45,115 bases of DNA, taken from the NCBI GenBank assembly GCA_024642045.1, contig JAHEBX010000008.1, positions 1-45,115 on the forward strand, given 5' to 3'. Made by a program: the position numbers and the translations under genes. The number at the start of each line of letters is the position of its first letter. Position 1 is the first letter of the stretch. Positions 25,360 through 33,270 of this stretch are shown in pieces. Below the pieces are notes generated by a model. The model was not told where the DNA came from, made no database searches, and was given only the letters and a program-made list of their open reading frames with translations. Source of the DNA: Pseudorhodobacter sp. GTDB taxonomy: Bacteria; Pseudomonadota; Alphaproteobacteria; Rhodobacterales; Rhodobacteraceae.

Positions 25360-26092
25360 CCCCACCGATACGCTTTGTGCGAATACTGTGTCGTGATCAT
25401 GTGATCCGAGCGCTTGGTTCAAGTTTGCGCAATCCCCTATCAATCAAACCATAAAACATCCGTGAGGGCACGATAGGTTTCCGGAGGTCACTTGGGACCG
25501 CGAAGTGATCGATAGTCACAAAAGCGGCCAACACAGCTTTGCCCTGCGCCCCTTTGTTCGGGTGCCGCGTTCGGTCAGCGCTGATGGCGCAAAATGGCGC
25601 GACACTCTGGCGGTGCCTCGGGCAAATGGCATGGACTGGGGCGGCGAAACCGAGGCGCGTGATCCGGGCGGGCGCACTTTGTGTGAGAGGATGCGGCGCG
25701 CAGCGGCGCCCATCAAGCGCAACCAGATGGCCGAGAAGGTGTTGCAAATAAACGCGCAAAAGGCACCTTTCCTGCCTCAAATACGCCGATCAATTTTCAG
25801 ATCGTTTCGACGGACACAGCCGGCGATACCGTCGTGGTAGCCCAGGGCCGCGCGGGCGCGTCCTTGGGAAGCGGGGCGATGCGCCCCTCAAGGGGAATTG
25901 GCGGGATATGTTCGACTTGCTTGGCGCAACCTACAGCAACAGGCCTGTCACCTCACCAAAGACCAGCGACAACGTTGCGGCCTTTTTTTTCCGGATCGAA
26001 TGTTCAAGAAGGGACGGCGAGCGCTGTTTGCGGCCCGACCGTCTGTAGCCCCAAGCGCAATATGGGGCGCTGGGGCGAGGTTGAGTTTCCCG
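25360..26092. other. 733-bp region downstream of tRNA-Arg with no recognisable gene
   Basis: No frame here has a recognisable product, a good ribosome-binding site and a family-like sequence together. Short frames overlap on both strands (plus 25505-25840, minus 25397-25780) and neither looks like a known protein. A plus-strand stretch with a possible ATG at 25909 (about 46 codons, MFDLLGATYSNRPVTSPKTS) ends in a stop near 26047 and reads like the tail of a lost gene. No copy of the tRNA 3' end is found downstream, so an att site is not supported. Decayed insertion debris is possible. Confidence 0.4.
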
Positions 26093-26590
26093 TTACCCGT
26101 CGGACGCCGCCCCCCGCGCCGGCCGGCCCCCTGCACACGCCCATTCAAACTGCGCATCTGTTTCGACCGCGCAGGGCCGCACGGCGCGCAAGCGCATCAG
26201 CGCAGCCGCAGGGTCTTCGCCTGTTTCGATCATCAGCCGCAACAGCGCGGTGCCAGAGCGGCCACACCCCCCCATGCAATGGGCCAGCACCCTGTTGCCG
26301 CGGTCAATTTCGGCATGGGCTGCGGCAGAAACCTCAGGCCAGCCTGCGGTCGGAATTCCGTAATCGGGCACCGGAAAATGCAGCCAGCGAATACCCAGAC
26401 GCGCCAGATCGGCGGGCAGATCGGGCGCCACGCGGTCCAGCTCTGCGGCTGTGGTCAAGGTCAGCACCAGCGAAGGCCCCCAGTGACGCAGCGCCTCGAG
26501 GTCGACCTGATAAAACCCCGCACGTCCCGGCATCGGACAAATGCCCAATGTCCCGCGCCCCAGTGCCAGCTGTGCTATTGCAAGCCGCAT
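26093..26590 (-). CDS. Protein tyrosine / dual-specificity phosphatase-like protein
   Basis: A 165-residue cysteine phosphatase of the dual-specificity/PTP-like fold. The signature HCMGGCGRSGTA gives the Cx5R loop with nucleophile C105 and R111, and D76 in VPDYGIP is a plausible general acid on the WPD-like loop. A second cysteine, C109, lies inside the P-loop and could form a regulatory disulfide. Such enzymes dephosphorylate proteins, inositol phosphates or RNA ends; the target is unknown. It is transcribed divergently from dnaX with a 69-bp gap. The start is the ATG at 26590, a clean family-like N-terminus (MRLAIAQLAL). Confidence 0.82.
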   Translation of the reverse strand: MRLAIAQLALGRGTLGICPMPGRAGFYQVDLEALRHWGPSLVLTLTTAAELDRVAPDLPADLARLGIRWLHFPVPDYGIPTAGWPEVSAAAHAEIDRGNRVLAHCMGGCGRSGTALLRLMIETGEDPAAALMRLRAVRPCAVETDAQFEWACAGGRPARGAASDG

Positions 26591-26659
26591 GCCCGCCTCC
26601 TAGGTTTACCTTCACGGCCGCACGCCCTAGTCTGGCGCAACCGAATCCCGAAGGCGATG

Positions 26660-28402
26660 ATGACCGAAACCTCCGAGCAAACCTATCAGGTTCTGGCGCG
26701 CAAATACCGCCCCGCGACTTTTGCCGATCTTGTCGGGCAAGAGGCGATGGTGCGCACGCTGAAAAACGCCTTTGCCGCCGACCGGATCGCCCATGCCTTC
26801 ATGATGACGGGCATTCGTGGCACAGGCAAAACCACCACAGCGCGGATCATCGCCAAAGGTCTGAACTGCACAGGCCCCGATGGCAAAGGCGGCCCAACAA
26901 CCGAGCCTTGCGGCGTTTGTGAGCCCTGCATCGCCATTGCCGAAGGCCGGCACGTCGACGTGATGGAGATGGATGCGGCCAGCCGGACCGGCGTCAATGA
27001 TATGCGAGAAGTGATTGATTCTGTTCACTATCGCGCGGCTTCAGCCCGCTATAAGATCTATATCATCGACGAAGTGCACATGCTGTCGAACGCGGCCTTC
27101 AACGCGCTGCTAAAGACGCTGGAAGAGCCGCCCGCGCATGTGAAATTCATCTTTGCCACCACCGAAATTCGCAAGGTGCCGGTCACGGTGCTGTCGCGCT
27201 GCCAGCGGTTTGATCTTAAACGCATCGAGCCAGAGGTGCAGATTGCCCTGCTGCGTAAGATCGCCACGGCCGAAGGCGCGCAAATATCTGACGGGGCGCT
27301 GGCGCTGATCACACGGGCGGCCGAAGGCTCGGCCCGCGACGCGACGAGCCTGCTGGATCAGGCGATTTCCAACGGCGCGGGCGAAACCACGGCCGATCAG
27401 GTGCGCGCCATGCTGGGCCTTGCCGACCGGGGCCGCGTGCTCGATCTGTTTGACCTGATCATGAAGGGCAATGCGGCGGGTGCTTTGGCCGAGCTTTCGG
27501 GCCAATATGCCGATGGCGCCGACCCGATGGCGGTGCTGCGCGATCTGGCGGATATCACCCACTGGATCTCGGTCATCAAGATCACTCCCGCCGCCGCCGA
27601 AGACCCGACCACGCCGCAAGAGGAACGCGAGCGCGGGCTGGCGATGGCGCAGCTTTTGCCGATGCGGGTGCTGAGCCGGATGTGGCAAATGCTGCTCAAG
27701 GCGCTGGAAGAGGTCTCGCTTGCCCCCAACGCAATGATGGCAGCCGAGATGGCGGTGATCCGCCTGACCCATGTGGCCGACCTGCCCGACCCTGAAACCT
27801 TGGTGAAAAAGCTGATGTCAGAACCCCGCCCCACAGGCGGTGCGCCAGCCGGTGGCAGTGGCGTAGGCATGGGAAATGGCGCAGCAATGACGATGGCGCC
27901 AGCCGCGCCGATGCGGGGTCCGACGATGCAAGGGGGGCCGGCCGTCGCGCTCGCCGAAAACCAGCTTGTGGTTTATTCCAGCTTTGAACAGGTCGTTGAT
28001 CTGATCCGCGAAAAGCGCGACATGCGCCTGCTGATGGAGGTTGAGACCGGCCTCAAACTTGCAAAATACACGCCGGGCCGCATCGAATTCGAACCGGCGC
28101 CCAATGCCGCCCCTGACCTTGCTGCACGGCTCTCGCAGCGCCTGCAAGGCTGGACGGGCGCGCGCTGGGGTGTGTCAATTGTCTCGACCGGCGGGGCCGC
28201 GACGATTGCCGAAGTACGTGACCGCGCCGAAAATGCCGCGCGCGCCGAGGCGATGGCAAACCCGCTGGTGCAGGCTGTGATGGCCGCCTTTCCGGGCGCC
28301 AAGATCAGCGAAATTCGCACAGCCGAGGCGATGGCCGCCAGCGCCGCCGCCGAGGCCTTGCCAGAGGTTGAAGACGAATGGGATCCCTTTGAGGACGACT
28401 AA
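26660..28402 (+). CDS. dnaX: DNA polymerase III subunits gamma/tau
   Basis: DnaX is the clamp-loader ATPase that loads the beta clamp and holds the polymerases in the replisome. About 580 residues carry YQVLARKYRPATFADLVGQ, Walker A GIRGTGKT (51-58), the zinc cluster C70, C84, C87, C90, Walker B IIDEVHM and SRCQRFD. A Gly/Ala/Met-rich linker (about 395-435) leads to a tau-type C-terminal domain ending in an acidic DEWDPFEDD tail. The open frame reaches 25898, but that part overlaps the antisense phosphatase and is not DnaX-like. Tandem ATGs lie at 26657 and 26660; GAAGG fits 26660. It heads the dnaX-ybaB-recR operon. No convincing slippery signal for a short gamma form was found. Confidence 0.96.
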   Translation: MTETSEQTYQVLARKYRPATFADLVGQEAMVRTLKNAFAADRIAHAFMMTGIRGTGKTTTARIIAKGLNCTGPDGKGGPTTEPCGVCEPCIAIAEGRHVDVMEMDAASRTGVNDMREVIDSVHYRAASARYKIYIIDEVHMLSNAAFNALLKTLEEPPAHVKFIFATTEIRKVPVTVLSRCQRFDLKRIEPEVQIALLRKIATAEGAQISDGALALITRAAEGSARDATSLLDQAISNGAGETTADQVRAMLGLADRGRVLDLFDLIMKGNAAGALAELSGQYADGADPMAVLRDLADITHWISVIKITPAAAEDPTTPQEERERGLAMAQLLPMRVLSRMWQMLLKALEEVSLAPNAMMAAEMAVIRLTHVADLPDPETLVKKLMSEPRPTGGAPAGGSGVGMGNGAAMTMAPAAPMRGPTMQGGPAVALAENQLVVYSSFEQVVDLIREKRDMRLLMEVETGLKLAKYTPGRIEFEPAPNAAPDLAARLSQRLQGWTGARWGVSIVSTGGAATIAEVRDRAENAARAEAMANPLVQAVMAAFPGAKISEIRTAEAMAASAAAEALPEVEDEWDPFEDD

Positions 28403-28411
28403 GAGGTTGAT

Positions 28412-28756
28412 ATGCTAAAAGGTTTGGGTGGACTTGGCGATATGGCCAAGATGATGAAAGCCGCGCAAGAGATGCAGGGCAAGATGGCCGAACTGCAAGA
28501 AGAACTTGCGCGCACCGTGGTGGTGGGTGAAGCCGGCGCGGGTCTGGTCAAGGCACGTTGCACCGCCAAAGGCGAGGTGACAGGGCTCGACATTGACGCC
28601 TCGATTCTGGTCGCCTCGGAAAAAGAAGTGGTCGAGGATCTGATCCTTGCTGCGATCCACGACGCGCAGGCCAAAGCGGCCGCGCGCGGGGCGAGCGAGA
28701 TGCAAAAGATGGCTGAAAGCATGGGGCTGCCGGCCGATATGAAGCTGCCGTTCTAA
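28412..28756 (+). CDS. YbaB/EbfC family nucleoid-associated protein
   Basis: A 114-residue DNA-binding protein with the family pattern: a Met/Lys-rich N-terminal helix (MAKMMKAAQEMQGKMAELQE), the central strand-rich core and the C-terminal AAARGASEMQKMAE then GLPADMKLPF. YbaB dimers bind DNA and influence nucleoid structure and gene expression. It lies 9 nt after dnaX, and its TAA stop directly abuts the recR ATG, the standard arrangement in many bacteria. Confidence 0.95.
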   Translation: MLKGLGGLGDMAKMMKAAQEMQGKMAELQEELARTVVVGEAGAGLVKARCTAKGEVTGLDIDASILVASEKEVVEDLILAAIHDAQAKAAARGASEMQKMAESMGLPADMKLPF

Positions 28757-29353
28757 ATGGCCGACACGCGCGACATCGAAACGCTGATCGAGTTGATGGC
28801 GCGCCTGCCAGGGCTTGGCCCGCGCTCTGCCCGGCGCGCGGTCCTGGCGCTGTTGAAAAAGCGCGACGCCCTGATGGCACCGCTTGCGCAGGCGATGGCG
28901 GGGGTGGCGCTGACGGCCAAAGACTGCGCGATTTGCGGCAATATCGGCACTGCCGAGCTCTGCCCGATCTGCGCCGACCCCGCGCGGGCCACCAGCGAGA
29001 TTTGCGTGGTCGAGGATGTGGCCGATCTTTGGGCGATGGAGCGCGGGGGAGTCTTCAAGGGGCGCTACCATGTGCTGGGCGGCACGCTTTCGGCGCTGGA
29101 TGCGATGGGGCCGGACGAGCTTGGCATTCCCCGGCTGGCACGGCGCGTTGCCGATGATGCGATCGGCGAAGTTATCCTCGCGCTCAATGCCACCGTCGAT
29201 GGCCAAACCACCGCGCATTACATCGCCGATGTGCTTGCCGACAGCGGCGCGCAGATCACCTCGCTGGCGCAGGGCGTGCCGATCGGGGGCGAGTTGAATT
29301 ATCTGGATGACGGCACCATCGGCGCCGCTCTGCGTGCGCGCAAACGGTTCTGA
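28757..29353 (+). CDS. recR: Recombination protein RecR
   Basis: RecR acts with RecO (and RecF) to load RecA on gapped DNA. The 198-residue protein has the N-terminal helix-hairpin-helix [17 protein letters not shown], the C4 zinc finger [16 protein letters not shown] and the Toprim domain [17 protein letters not shown] followed by YHVLGG, and a C-terminal [11 protein letters not shown]. Length is normal for the family. It begins immediately after the ybaB stop codon and ends the dnaX operon. Confidence 0.96.
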   Translation: MADTRDIETLIELMARLPGLGPRSARRAVLALLKKRDALMAPLAQAMAGVALTAKDCAICGNIGTAELCPICADPARATSEICVVEDVADLWAMERGGVFKGRYHVLGGTLSALDAMGPDELGIPRLARRVADDAIGEVILALNATVDGQTTAHYIADVLADSGAQITSLAQGVPIGGELNYLDDGTIGAALRARKRF

Positions 29354-29402
29354 AACACCACAGCCTTACCGCCGTTTCGCCCCAATGCAGCCCTAATTCA
29401 GC

Positions 29403-29418
29403 ATGAGACTGGTCTCAT
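29403..29418. promoter_or_regulatory. Inverted repeat before the small membrane protein gene
   Basis: ATGAGAC (29403-29409) and GTCTCAT (29412-29418) form a perfect 7-bp inverted repeat around 2 nt, ending 7 nt before the GGAGA ribosome-binding site of the gene at 29436. It could be an operator, or an RNA hairpin that affects translation. It contains an in-frame ATG that would extend the protein by 11 codons. Confidence 0.35.
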
Positions 29419-29435
29419 CGGAAATGGAGATGGTC

Positions 29436-29636
29436 ATGGCGATTGTTGCGATTTTGTTGGGTGGTGTAGCTGGGTTCTTCTCGGCTTTGGTAGGTCTGAT
29501 TGCGATGAACCTGACATGGTTTGCAGCCCTTGGCCTTTGGTCTGGCGTCGGCATTGGCGTCGCGGCTTTGGTGATGACGATGGCGCTGATGCCCAAAGTC
29601 GCACCGGCGGCCCCCCGCCAAACCCACAGCGTCTAA
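29436..29636 (+). CDS. Small membrane protein of unknown function
   Basis: A 66-residue hydrophobic protein with two predicted transmembrane helices (about residues 2-22 and 24-46, separated by a short polar turn) and a short C-terminal tail rich in Pro and Ala. In-frame ATGs also lie at 29403, 29424 and 29430. GGAGA at 29426-29430 has proper spacing only for 29436 (MAIVAILLGG). I do not recognise the family. It lies between recR and the cold-shock gene and shares their strand, but the gaps (82 and 159 bp) suggest separate transcription. Confidence 0.6.
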   Translation: MAIVAILLGGVAGFFSALVGLIAMNLTWFAALGLWSGVGIGVAALVMTMALMPKVAPAAPRQTHSV

Positions 29637-29648
29637 GGTAATTTCTTC

Positions 29649-29676
29649 TTGATCTGTGCGTTTTAACCCCCATATT
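29649..29676 (+). promoter_or_regulatory. Possible promoter and structured leader of the cold-shock gene
   Basis: TTGATC (29649-29654), a 16-nt spacer and CATATT (29671-29676) make a fair sigma-70-type promoter. It would give a leader of about 115 nt, as is usual for cold-shock genes. Just before the ribosome-binding site, GCCGCC (29752-29757) can pair with GGCGGC (29769-29774), a hairpin that could regulate translation with temperature. Confidence 0.4.
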
Positions 29677-29795
29677 TGGAGGGCGACGTTAACGACCTCG
29701 ATCCCTGTCTCCGATTTCGGCCACAGCATTCGACCAAGCTGACTGCGCCGGGCCGCCGCAATCTCGCGGGCGGCACTACGAGAGGAGACTTCACG

Positions 29796-30002
29796 ATGGC
29801 AAAAGGCACCGTGAAATGGTTTAATGAAACCAAAGGCTTCGGCTTTATCGCCCCAGAGGGCGGCACCAAGGATGTATTTGTACATATCACCGCGCTGGAA
29901 CGTGCGGGCCTGCGTTCTTTGAAGGATGGCCAAGCCGTCACCTTCGATATCGAGGCAGGCCGTGACGGGCGCGAGTCGGCGACCAATCTGGCCTTGGCCT
30001 GA
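29796..30002 (+). CDS. Cold-shock domain protein (CspA family)
   Basis: A 68-residue single cold-shock domain that binds single-stranded nucleic acid and melts RNA structure. RNP1 is KGFGFI (residues 13-18) and RNP2 is DVFVHI (26-31), with the usual aromatic residues intact. An open frame reaches back to 29676, but GAGGAG at about 29782-29787 and the canonical MAKGTVKWFN fix the start at 29796. It has a long leader and ends in a 16-bp tandem duplication followed by a terminator. I call the family only, because CspA paralogues are not distinguishable here. Confidence 0.95.
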   Translation: MAKGTVKWFNETKGFGFIAPEGGTKDVFVHITALERAGLRSLKDGQAVTFDIEAGRDGRESATNLALA

Positions 30003-30032
30003 ACTGGCAGCGGCCTGAACTGGCAGCGGCCT
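30001..30032 (+). repeat. Two tandem copies of a 16-bp unit after the cold-shock gene
   Basis: GAACTGGCAGCGGCCT occurs at 30001-30016 and again at 30017-30032 without a mismatch. The first copy includes the last two bases of the stop codon, and the duplication also supplies a second in-frame-like TGA. It looks like a slippage or replication duplication in the 3' untranslated region. Confidence 0.8.
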
Positions 30033-30059
30033 CAGCGTTTCTCGACCTTGAAACAAGCG

Positions 30060-30086
30060 AAAGGGCAGCCGCAAGGGTGCCCTTTT
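30060..30086. terminator. Bidirectional rho-independent terminator
   Basis: AAAGGGCA (30060-30067) pairs with TGCCCTTT (30078-30085) around a 10-nt loop. A T-run follows on the plus strand, and the A-run at the other end provides one on the minus strand. It lies between the cold-shock gene and the convergent receiver-like gene, whose stop codon overlaps the right arm, so it likely serves both. Confidence 0.75.
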
Positions 30087-30519
30087 AGCTGAACTGAATC
30101 ATAAAGCGGTCGCGCAGGGCGTGTTCAAAGCCAACCCGCACCGACAGGCTGGAGGCAGCCGCGCGCAGCACAACCGGTTTGCCACGCTCTTGAGGGAATT
30201 CCTGTTGTTCGCATTCACCAGACACCAGAATGACCGGCACCCTCAGGCTGATATCGCCCAACAAGCTATGTGCCCGCCGACCAGCAACCAGCCCGCCGAT
30301 CGCGTCGCAATCAATCACGCAAAGACCATAGCCTGCCGGGTCTTCGATCACTGATTCCAATCCGGCAAACAGATCCTGCACCGCGTCAATCGCCCCGCCA
30401 AGCTGTGCCAGCCGTTCTGCCAATATCGAAGAGCGCGACGACGCGCCAATCAACATGACACGAATGCTCAGGCCGACCGGAGCTATTGAATGGTGTTCAA
30501 GGGAACGAAGAACCTGCAT
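30085..30519 (-). CDS. Degenerate response-regulator receiver-like protein
   Basis: A 144-residue protein with the alternating strand/helix pattern of a CheY-like receiver: VMLIGASSRSSILAERLAQLG, GYGLCVIDCDAIGG, RVPVILVSGE, KPVVLRAAAS. D70 sits where the phosphate acceptor is expected. The acidic pair after the first strand is missing (GASSRS), and the lysine of the final strand is replaced by an arginine-containing VVLRAA, so normal phosphorylation is doubtful. The frame extends to 30672, but GGAG before the ATG at 30519 (MQVLRSLEHH) is the best start. No kinase is nearby. It may be a phosphorylation-independent regulator. Confidence 0.55.
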   Translation of the reverse strand: MQVLRSLEHHSIAPVGLSIRVMLIGASSRSSILAERLAQLGGAIDAVQDLFAGLESVIEDPAGYGLCVIDCDAIGGLVAGRRAHSLLGDISLRVPVILVSGECEQQEFPQERGKPVVLRAAASSLSVRVGFEHALRDRFMIQFS

Positions 30520-30692
30520 GATCGTCTCCATTACGCACGGATGATACCGTTTTCCTAAAGGTACAGGCGAGTTACGGCGGAATTGCGGGCAGTTTGAGGT
30601 CATAGCGATGCGATTGCGGCAAATGTTCGGCGTTGCCTCTGCCAGTTTTGCGCGCAAAGATGCGGCAGACATGGCAGGAGCCTGAGATCACT

Positions 30693-31619
30693 ATGACAGG
30701 ACCAGATTACCAAACCCTTATCGACTCCGTGACCTGGGCCTTCATCAAGGCGACCGAGGCCTGCTATCCCGCCGACACAGCCACGCAAGACATCGCAAGC
30801 CAGCGCCGTATCTATGACGCGATGTGCGCGGTGTTTCGTCGCCCCTATCCTGCGGGCGTGACCGCGACCGATCTGTTGATCGCTGGCGTGCCGTGCAGGC
30901 GCTATGCGGGTGGCACGCCCAGCGTGATCTATTTTCACGGCGGCAGCTTTCTTGTCGGCGGGTTGCACAGCCATGACGATGTCTGTGCCGAGATTTGTGC
31001 GGCGACCGGGCTTGCGGTGATCGCGGTAGAGTACCGCCTCTCGCCCGAGCACGGCCATCCTGCCGCCTTTGACGATGCCTGCGCGGTGGTGCGTGCGATC
31101 GCGGCGACAGGGCCGGTCGTGTTGGTCGGTGACAGCGCTGGCGGCAATCTTGCAGCGGCGGCCTCGGGCGCGCTGCGCGGTGACGTCGCCCCCTTGGGGC
31201 AAGTGTTGATCTATCCCGGCCTTGGCGGCAACCTCGATCAGGGCAGCTATATCACCCATGCCGAGGCGCCGATGCTGACGCGGGCGGACGTGGTGCATTT
31301 CGTAAATTCGCGCGGCCAGAATGGAAAATTTGCGCGCGATGCAACGTCTGCGCCCCTGACCGACACGGATTTCTCAGGCCTGCCGCCCACCTTTGCGGTG
31401 GCCGCCGAATGCGACCCGCTGGCCGACGATGCCGAGGCCTATGCACAGGCGATCCGTGCCGCAGGCGGGCGGGCAGAGGCGATCATCGCCAAGGGCATGG
31501 TCCACGGCGCCTTGCGCGCGCGGCATATGTCCCACCGCGCGGCCACGATGTTTTCACAGATTTGCGTAGCGATCACAGCCCTCGCGCAGGGCGACTGGCC
31601 ATATGGAGAGCAACGATGA
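30693..31619 (+). CDS. Alpha/beta hydrolase, hormone-sensitive lipase family
   Basis: A 308-residue esterase/lipase-like enzyme. The HSL-type oxyanion motif HGG is at 82-84 (IYFHGGSF), the nucleophile S148 is in GDSAGGN, the acid is in ECDPLADDAE and the histidine is in GMVHGAL. Such enzymes hydrolyse short acyl esters or carbamates in the cytoplasm; the substrate is unknown. The chosen ATG at 30693 (MTGPDYQTL) has a distant GGAG upstream; the frame is open to 30633. Its stop overlaps the start of the class II aldolase by 4 nt (ATGA), so the two are coupled and probably act on one compound. Confidence 0.88.
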   Translation: MTGPDYQTLIDSVTWAFIKATEACYPADTATQDIASQRRIYDAMCAVFRRPYPAGVTATDLLIAGVPCRRYAGGTPSVIYFHGGSFLVGGLHSHDDVCAEICAATGLAVIAVEYRLSPEHGHPAAFDDACAVVRAIAATGPVVLVGDSAGGNLAAAASGALRGDVAPLGQVLIYPGLGGNLDQGSYITHAEAPMLTRADVVHFVNSRGQNGKFARDATSAPLTDTDFSGLPPTFAVAAECDPLADDAEAYAQAIRAAGGRAEAIIAKGMVHGALRARHMSHRAATMFSQICVAITALAQGDWPYGEQR

Positions 31620-32362
31620 ACAAGCACGCCAACCTGACCCACTGGGCCGAACGTGTCGATCTTGCCGCCGCCTTTCGGTGGACGGTCAAGCTGAACCTGC
31701 ACGAAGCGGTGTCCAACCATTTCAGCCTTGCCGTCAATGACGACGGCTCGCGGTTTTTGATCAATCCAAACGGGCGGCACTTTGGCCGGATCACCGCTTC
31801 GTCATTGCTGGAATTGGATGCAAACGATCCCGAAACGATGAACCGCCCCGACGCACCCGACCCCACCGCTTGGGGGCTGCACGGCTCGATCCATCGCGCT
31901 CTGCCGCACGCGCGCTGCCTGATGCATGTGCATTCGATCCATGCCACGGTGCTGGCAAGCCTTGCCGACAGCCGCCTGCCCGCGATCGACCAGAACACCG
32001 CGATTTTTTACAACCGCCATGTCGTTGATGAACACTATGGCGGCATGGCCTTTGGTGACGAAGGCGCGCGCTGCGCCCAGATGCTGCGCGACCCCAAGAT
32101 CACCACGATGGTGATGGGCAATCACGGCGTGCTGGTGATCGGACGGACTGTGGCAGAAACCTTCAACCGGCTGACCTATTTTGAACGCGCGGCCGAGACC
32201 TATATTCGCGCGCTGCAAACCGGCAAACCGCTGCGGGTTCTGCCCGACGAGATCGCCGAAAAGACCGCTCAGGAATGGGAGGACTACCCCGGCTATGCCG
32301 ATGCGCATCTGCGCGAAATCAAGGCCTTGCTGGATGAAGAGGCCCCCGCCTACGCCAGCTGA
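31616..32362 (+). CDS. Class II aldolase/adducin family protein
   Basis: A 248-residue zinc-dependent class II aldolase fold (AraD/FucA type). The metal ligands are in LMHVHSIHAT, with EHYGGMAFGDEG and GNHGVLVIG completing the site. The family includes fuculose-phosphate aldolase, ribulose-phosphate epimerase and decarboxylases. Without a kinase nearby the substrate may be a non-phosphorylated hydroxy-acid or sugar-acid. A larger frame runs back to 31409 over the hydrolase gene; the ATG at 31616 is the proper start. The 3' end is 13 bp from the convergent phosphatase-like gene. Confidence 0.87.
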   Translation: MNKHANLTHWAERVDLAAAFRWTVKLNLHEAVSNHFSLAVNDDGSRFLINPNGRHFGRITASSLLELDANDPETMNRPDAPDPTAWGLHGSIHRALPHARCLMHVHSIHATVLASLADSRLPAIDQNTAIFYNRHVVDEHYGGMAFGDEGARCAQMLRDPKITTMVMGNHGVLVIGRTVAETFNRLTYFERAAETYIRALQTGKPLRVLPDEIAEKTAQEWEDYPGYADAHLREIKALLDEEAPAYAS

Positions 32363-32375
32363 CGGCGGCGGGGCT

Positions 32376-33203
32376 TTAGAAAAACGGTGCCGCCTGCATC
32401 GAGGGCGGCACCGCGACCCCCATCCGCCGCAGGATCGAAGGCGCGAGCGCCAGTTGATCGAGGATCATATCCTGCGCAGGCATCTCGGCGGCGCCGAAGT
32501 AGTAAAAGGCAAAGTCCTGCTGCAGATCGCCCGTGCCACCATGGTGGCCGCGCGCGTCCTGACCGTGGTCGGCGGTCACGATCACCTCATATCCCGCCGC
32601 GCGCCAACGGTGGATAAAGGGCGCCAGCATCGCGTCCATCACATAGCAGGCGTGATCCATCTCTTCGCAGTCATGGTAAAACCGATGTCCCATGCTGTCC
32701 AAGGTGCAGGTGTGCAGCATCCCATAGTCGATACCCTTGACCTCGCACAGGCGGGTCAGCGTGGCAAAGAGATCAACATCCGAAGGCGTCATCTGGTTGA
32801 TATTGCCATAGCCGGTCATGGTGTGAAACCGCCCGTGGGTGATCGGGCCGTCGGGTTCATCGTATTCGATATCGCGCACCAGATCGAAGGGGCTGCGGTT
32901 GAAAAGTTCAGACCAAAAGCTGTGCGCCACTGCGCCGGTTTTCTTGCCCGCACGCGCAAGTTCCGAAAACACATCCGGTTGCTCGAGCCGGTAGACGGCC
33001 TCGTTGCCCCAGACGCGGTGCTGTTGCGGCGGCACACCGGTATGAATCGAGGCATAGCACGAGGCCGAGGTCGAGGGCAGCGTTGCGCGCATCCGCCAGA
33101 CCCGCGCCTCACCTTGGGCGACCCACCCTTCCAGGTTGCCGAACAGCCTGCGCCAGTTGCGATAAGGCACGCCATCGAGCAGGATCAAAAGCAGTTTTTG
33201 CAT
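32376..33203 (-). CDS. Alkaline phosphatase superfamily protein (type I phosphodiesterase/pyrophosphatase-like)
   Basis: A 275-residue metal-dependent hydrolase. The N-terminus KLLLILLDGVPY supplies a metal aspartate; the nucleophile region is LPSTSASCYASIHTGVPP; DSMGHRFYHD and TADHGQDARGHHGG provide further ligands. Members cleave phosphate or phosphonate esters, or transfer them. No signal peptide is visible. The start is ATG 33203, with GAGG five bases before it; a longer frame (to 33326) only reads over the neighbour. It follows the ABC transporter ATPase in the same direction after 67 bp with a hairpin, so it may be the last, weakly coupled gene of the peptide transporter operon and act on the imported compound. 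Confidence 0.85.
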   Translation of the reverse strand: MQKLLLILLDGVPYRNWRRLFGNLEGWVAQGEARVWRMRATLPSTSASCYASIHTGVPPQQHRVWGNEAVYRLEQPDVFSELARAGKKTGAVAHSFWSELFNRSPFDLVRDIEYDEPDGPITHGRFHTMTGYGNINQMTPSDVDLFATLTRLCEVKGIDYGMLHTCTLDSMGHRFYHDCEEMDHACYVMDAMLAPFIHRWRAAGYEVIVTADHGQDARGHHGGTGDLQQDFAFYYFGAAEMPAQDMILDQLALAPSILRRMGVAVPPSMQAAPFF

Positions 33204-33216
33204 GGGAACCTCTGTG

Positions 33217-33269
33217 CCCGCCGGAGAAGTTGAAGCCTCCGGCGGGGATATTTGGGCCAGTATGAAAGC
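33217..33269. repeat. Dispersed Rhodobacteraceae intergenic repeat with hairpin, copy A
   Basis: CCCGCCGGA (33217-33225) and TCCGGCGGG (33238-33246) form a perfect 9-bp stem with a 12-nt loop. The stretch 33235-33269 matches the reverse complement of 42778-42812 at 33 of 35 positions. It lies between the ABC ATPase stop and the phosphatase gene and could terminate transcription or stabilise the upstream mRNA. Similar CCTCCGGCGGGGATATTT elements are, from memory, common in intergenic DNA of this family. Confidence 0.75.
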
Positions 33270-33270
33270 G

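Noticed and set aside
25505-25840. 111-codon plus-strand frame after the tRNA
   Set aside because: No recognisable domain, no ribosome-binding site, and an overlapping frame of similar length on the other strand.
25282-26092. Attachment site pair at tRNA-Arg
   Set aside because: No second copy of the tRNA 3' end and no integrase seen in the window.
25898-26656. N-terminal extension of DnaX in the same open frame
   Set aside because: Overlaps the phosphatase-like gene on the other strand; the DnaX family N-terminus starts at 26660.
27802-27816. GAAAAAG in dnaX as a possible slippery site for a short gamma subunit
   Set aside because: It reads G-AAA-AAG, not A-AAA-AAG, and the -1 frame has no stop close by, so programmed frameshifting as in E. 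coli is not supported.
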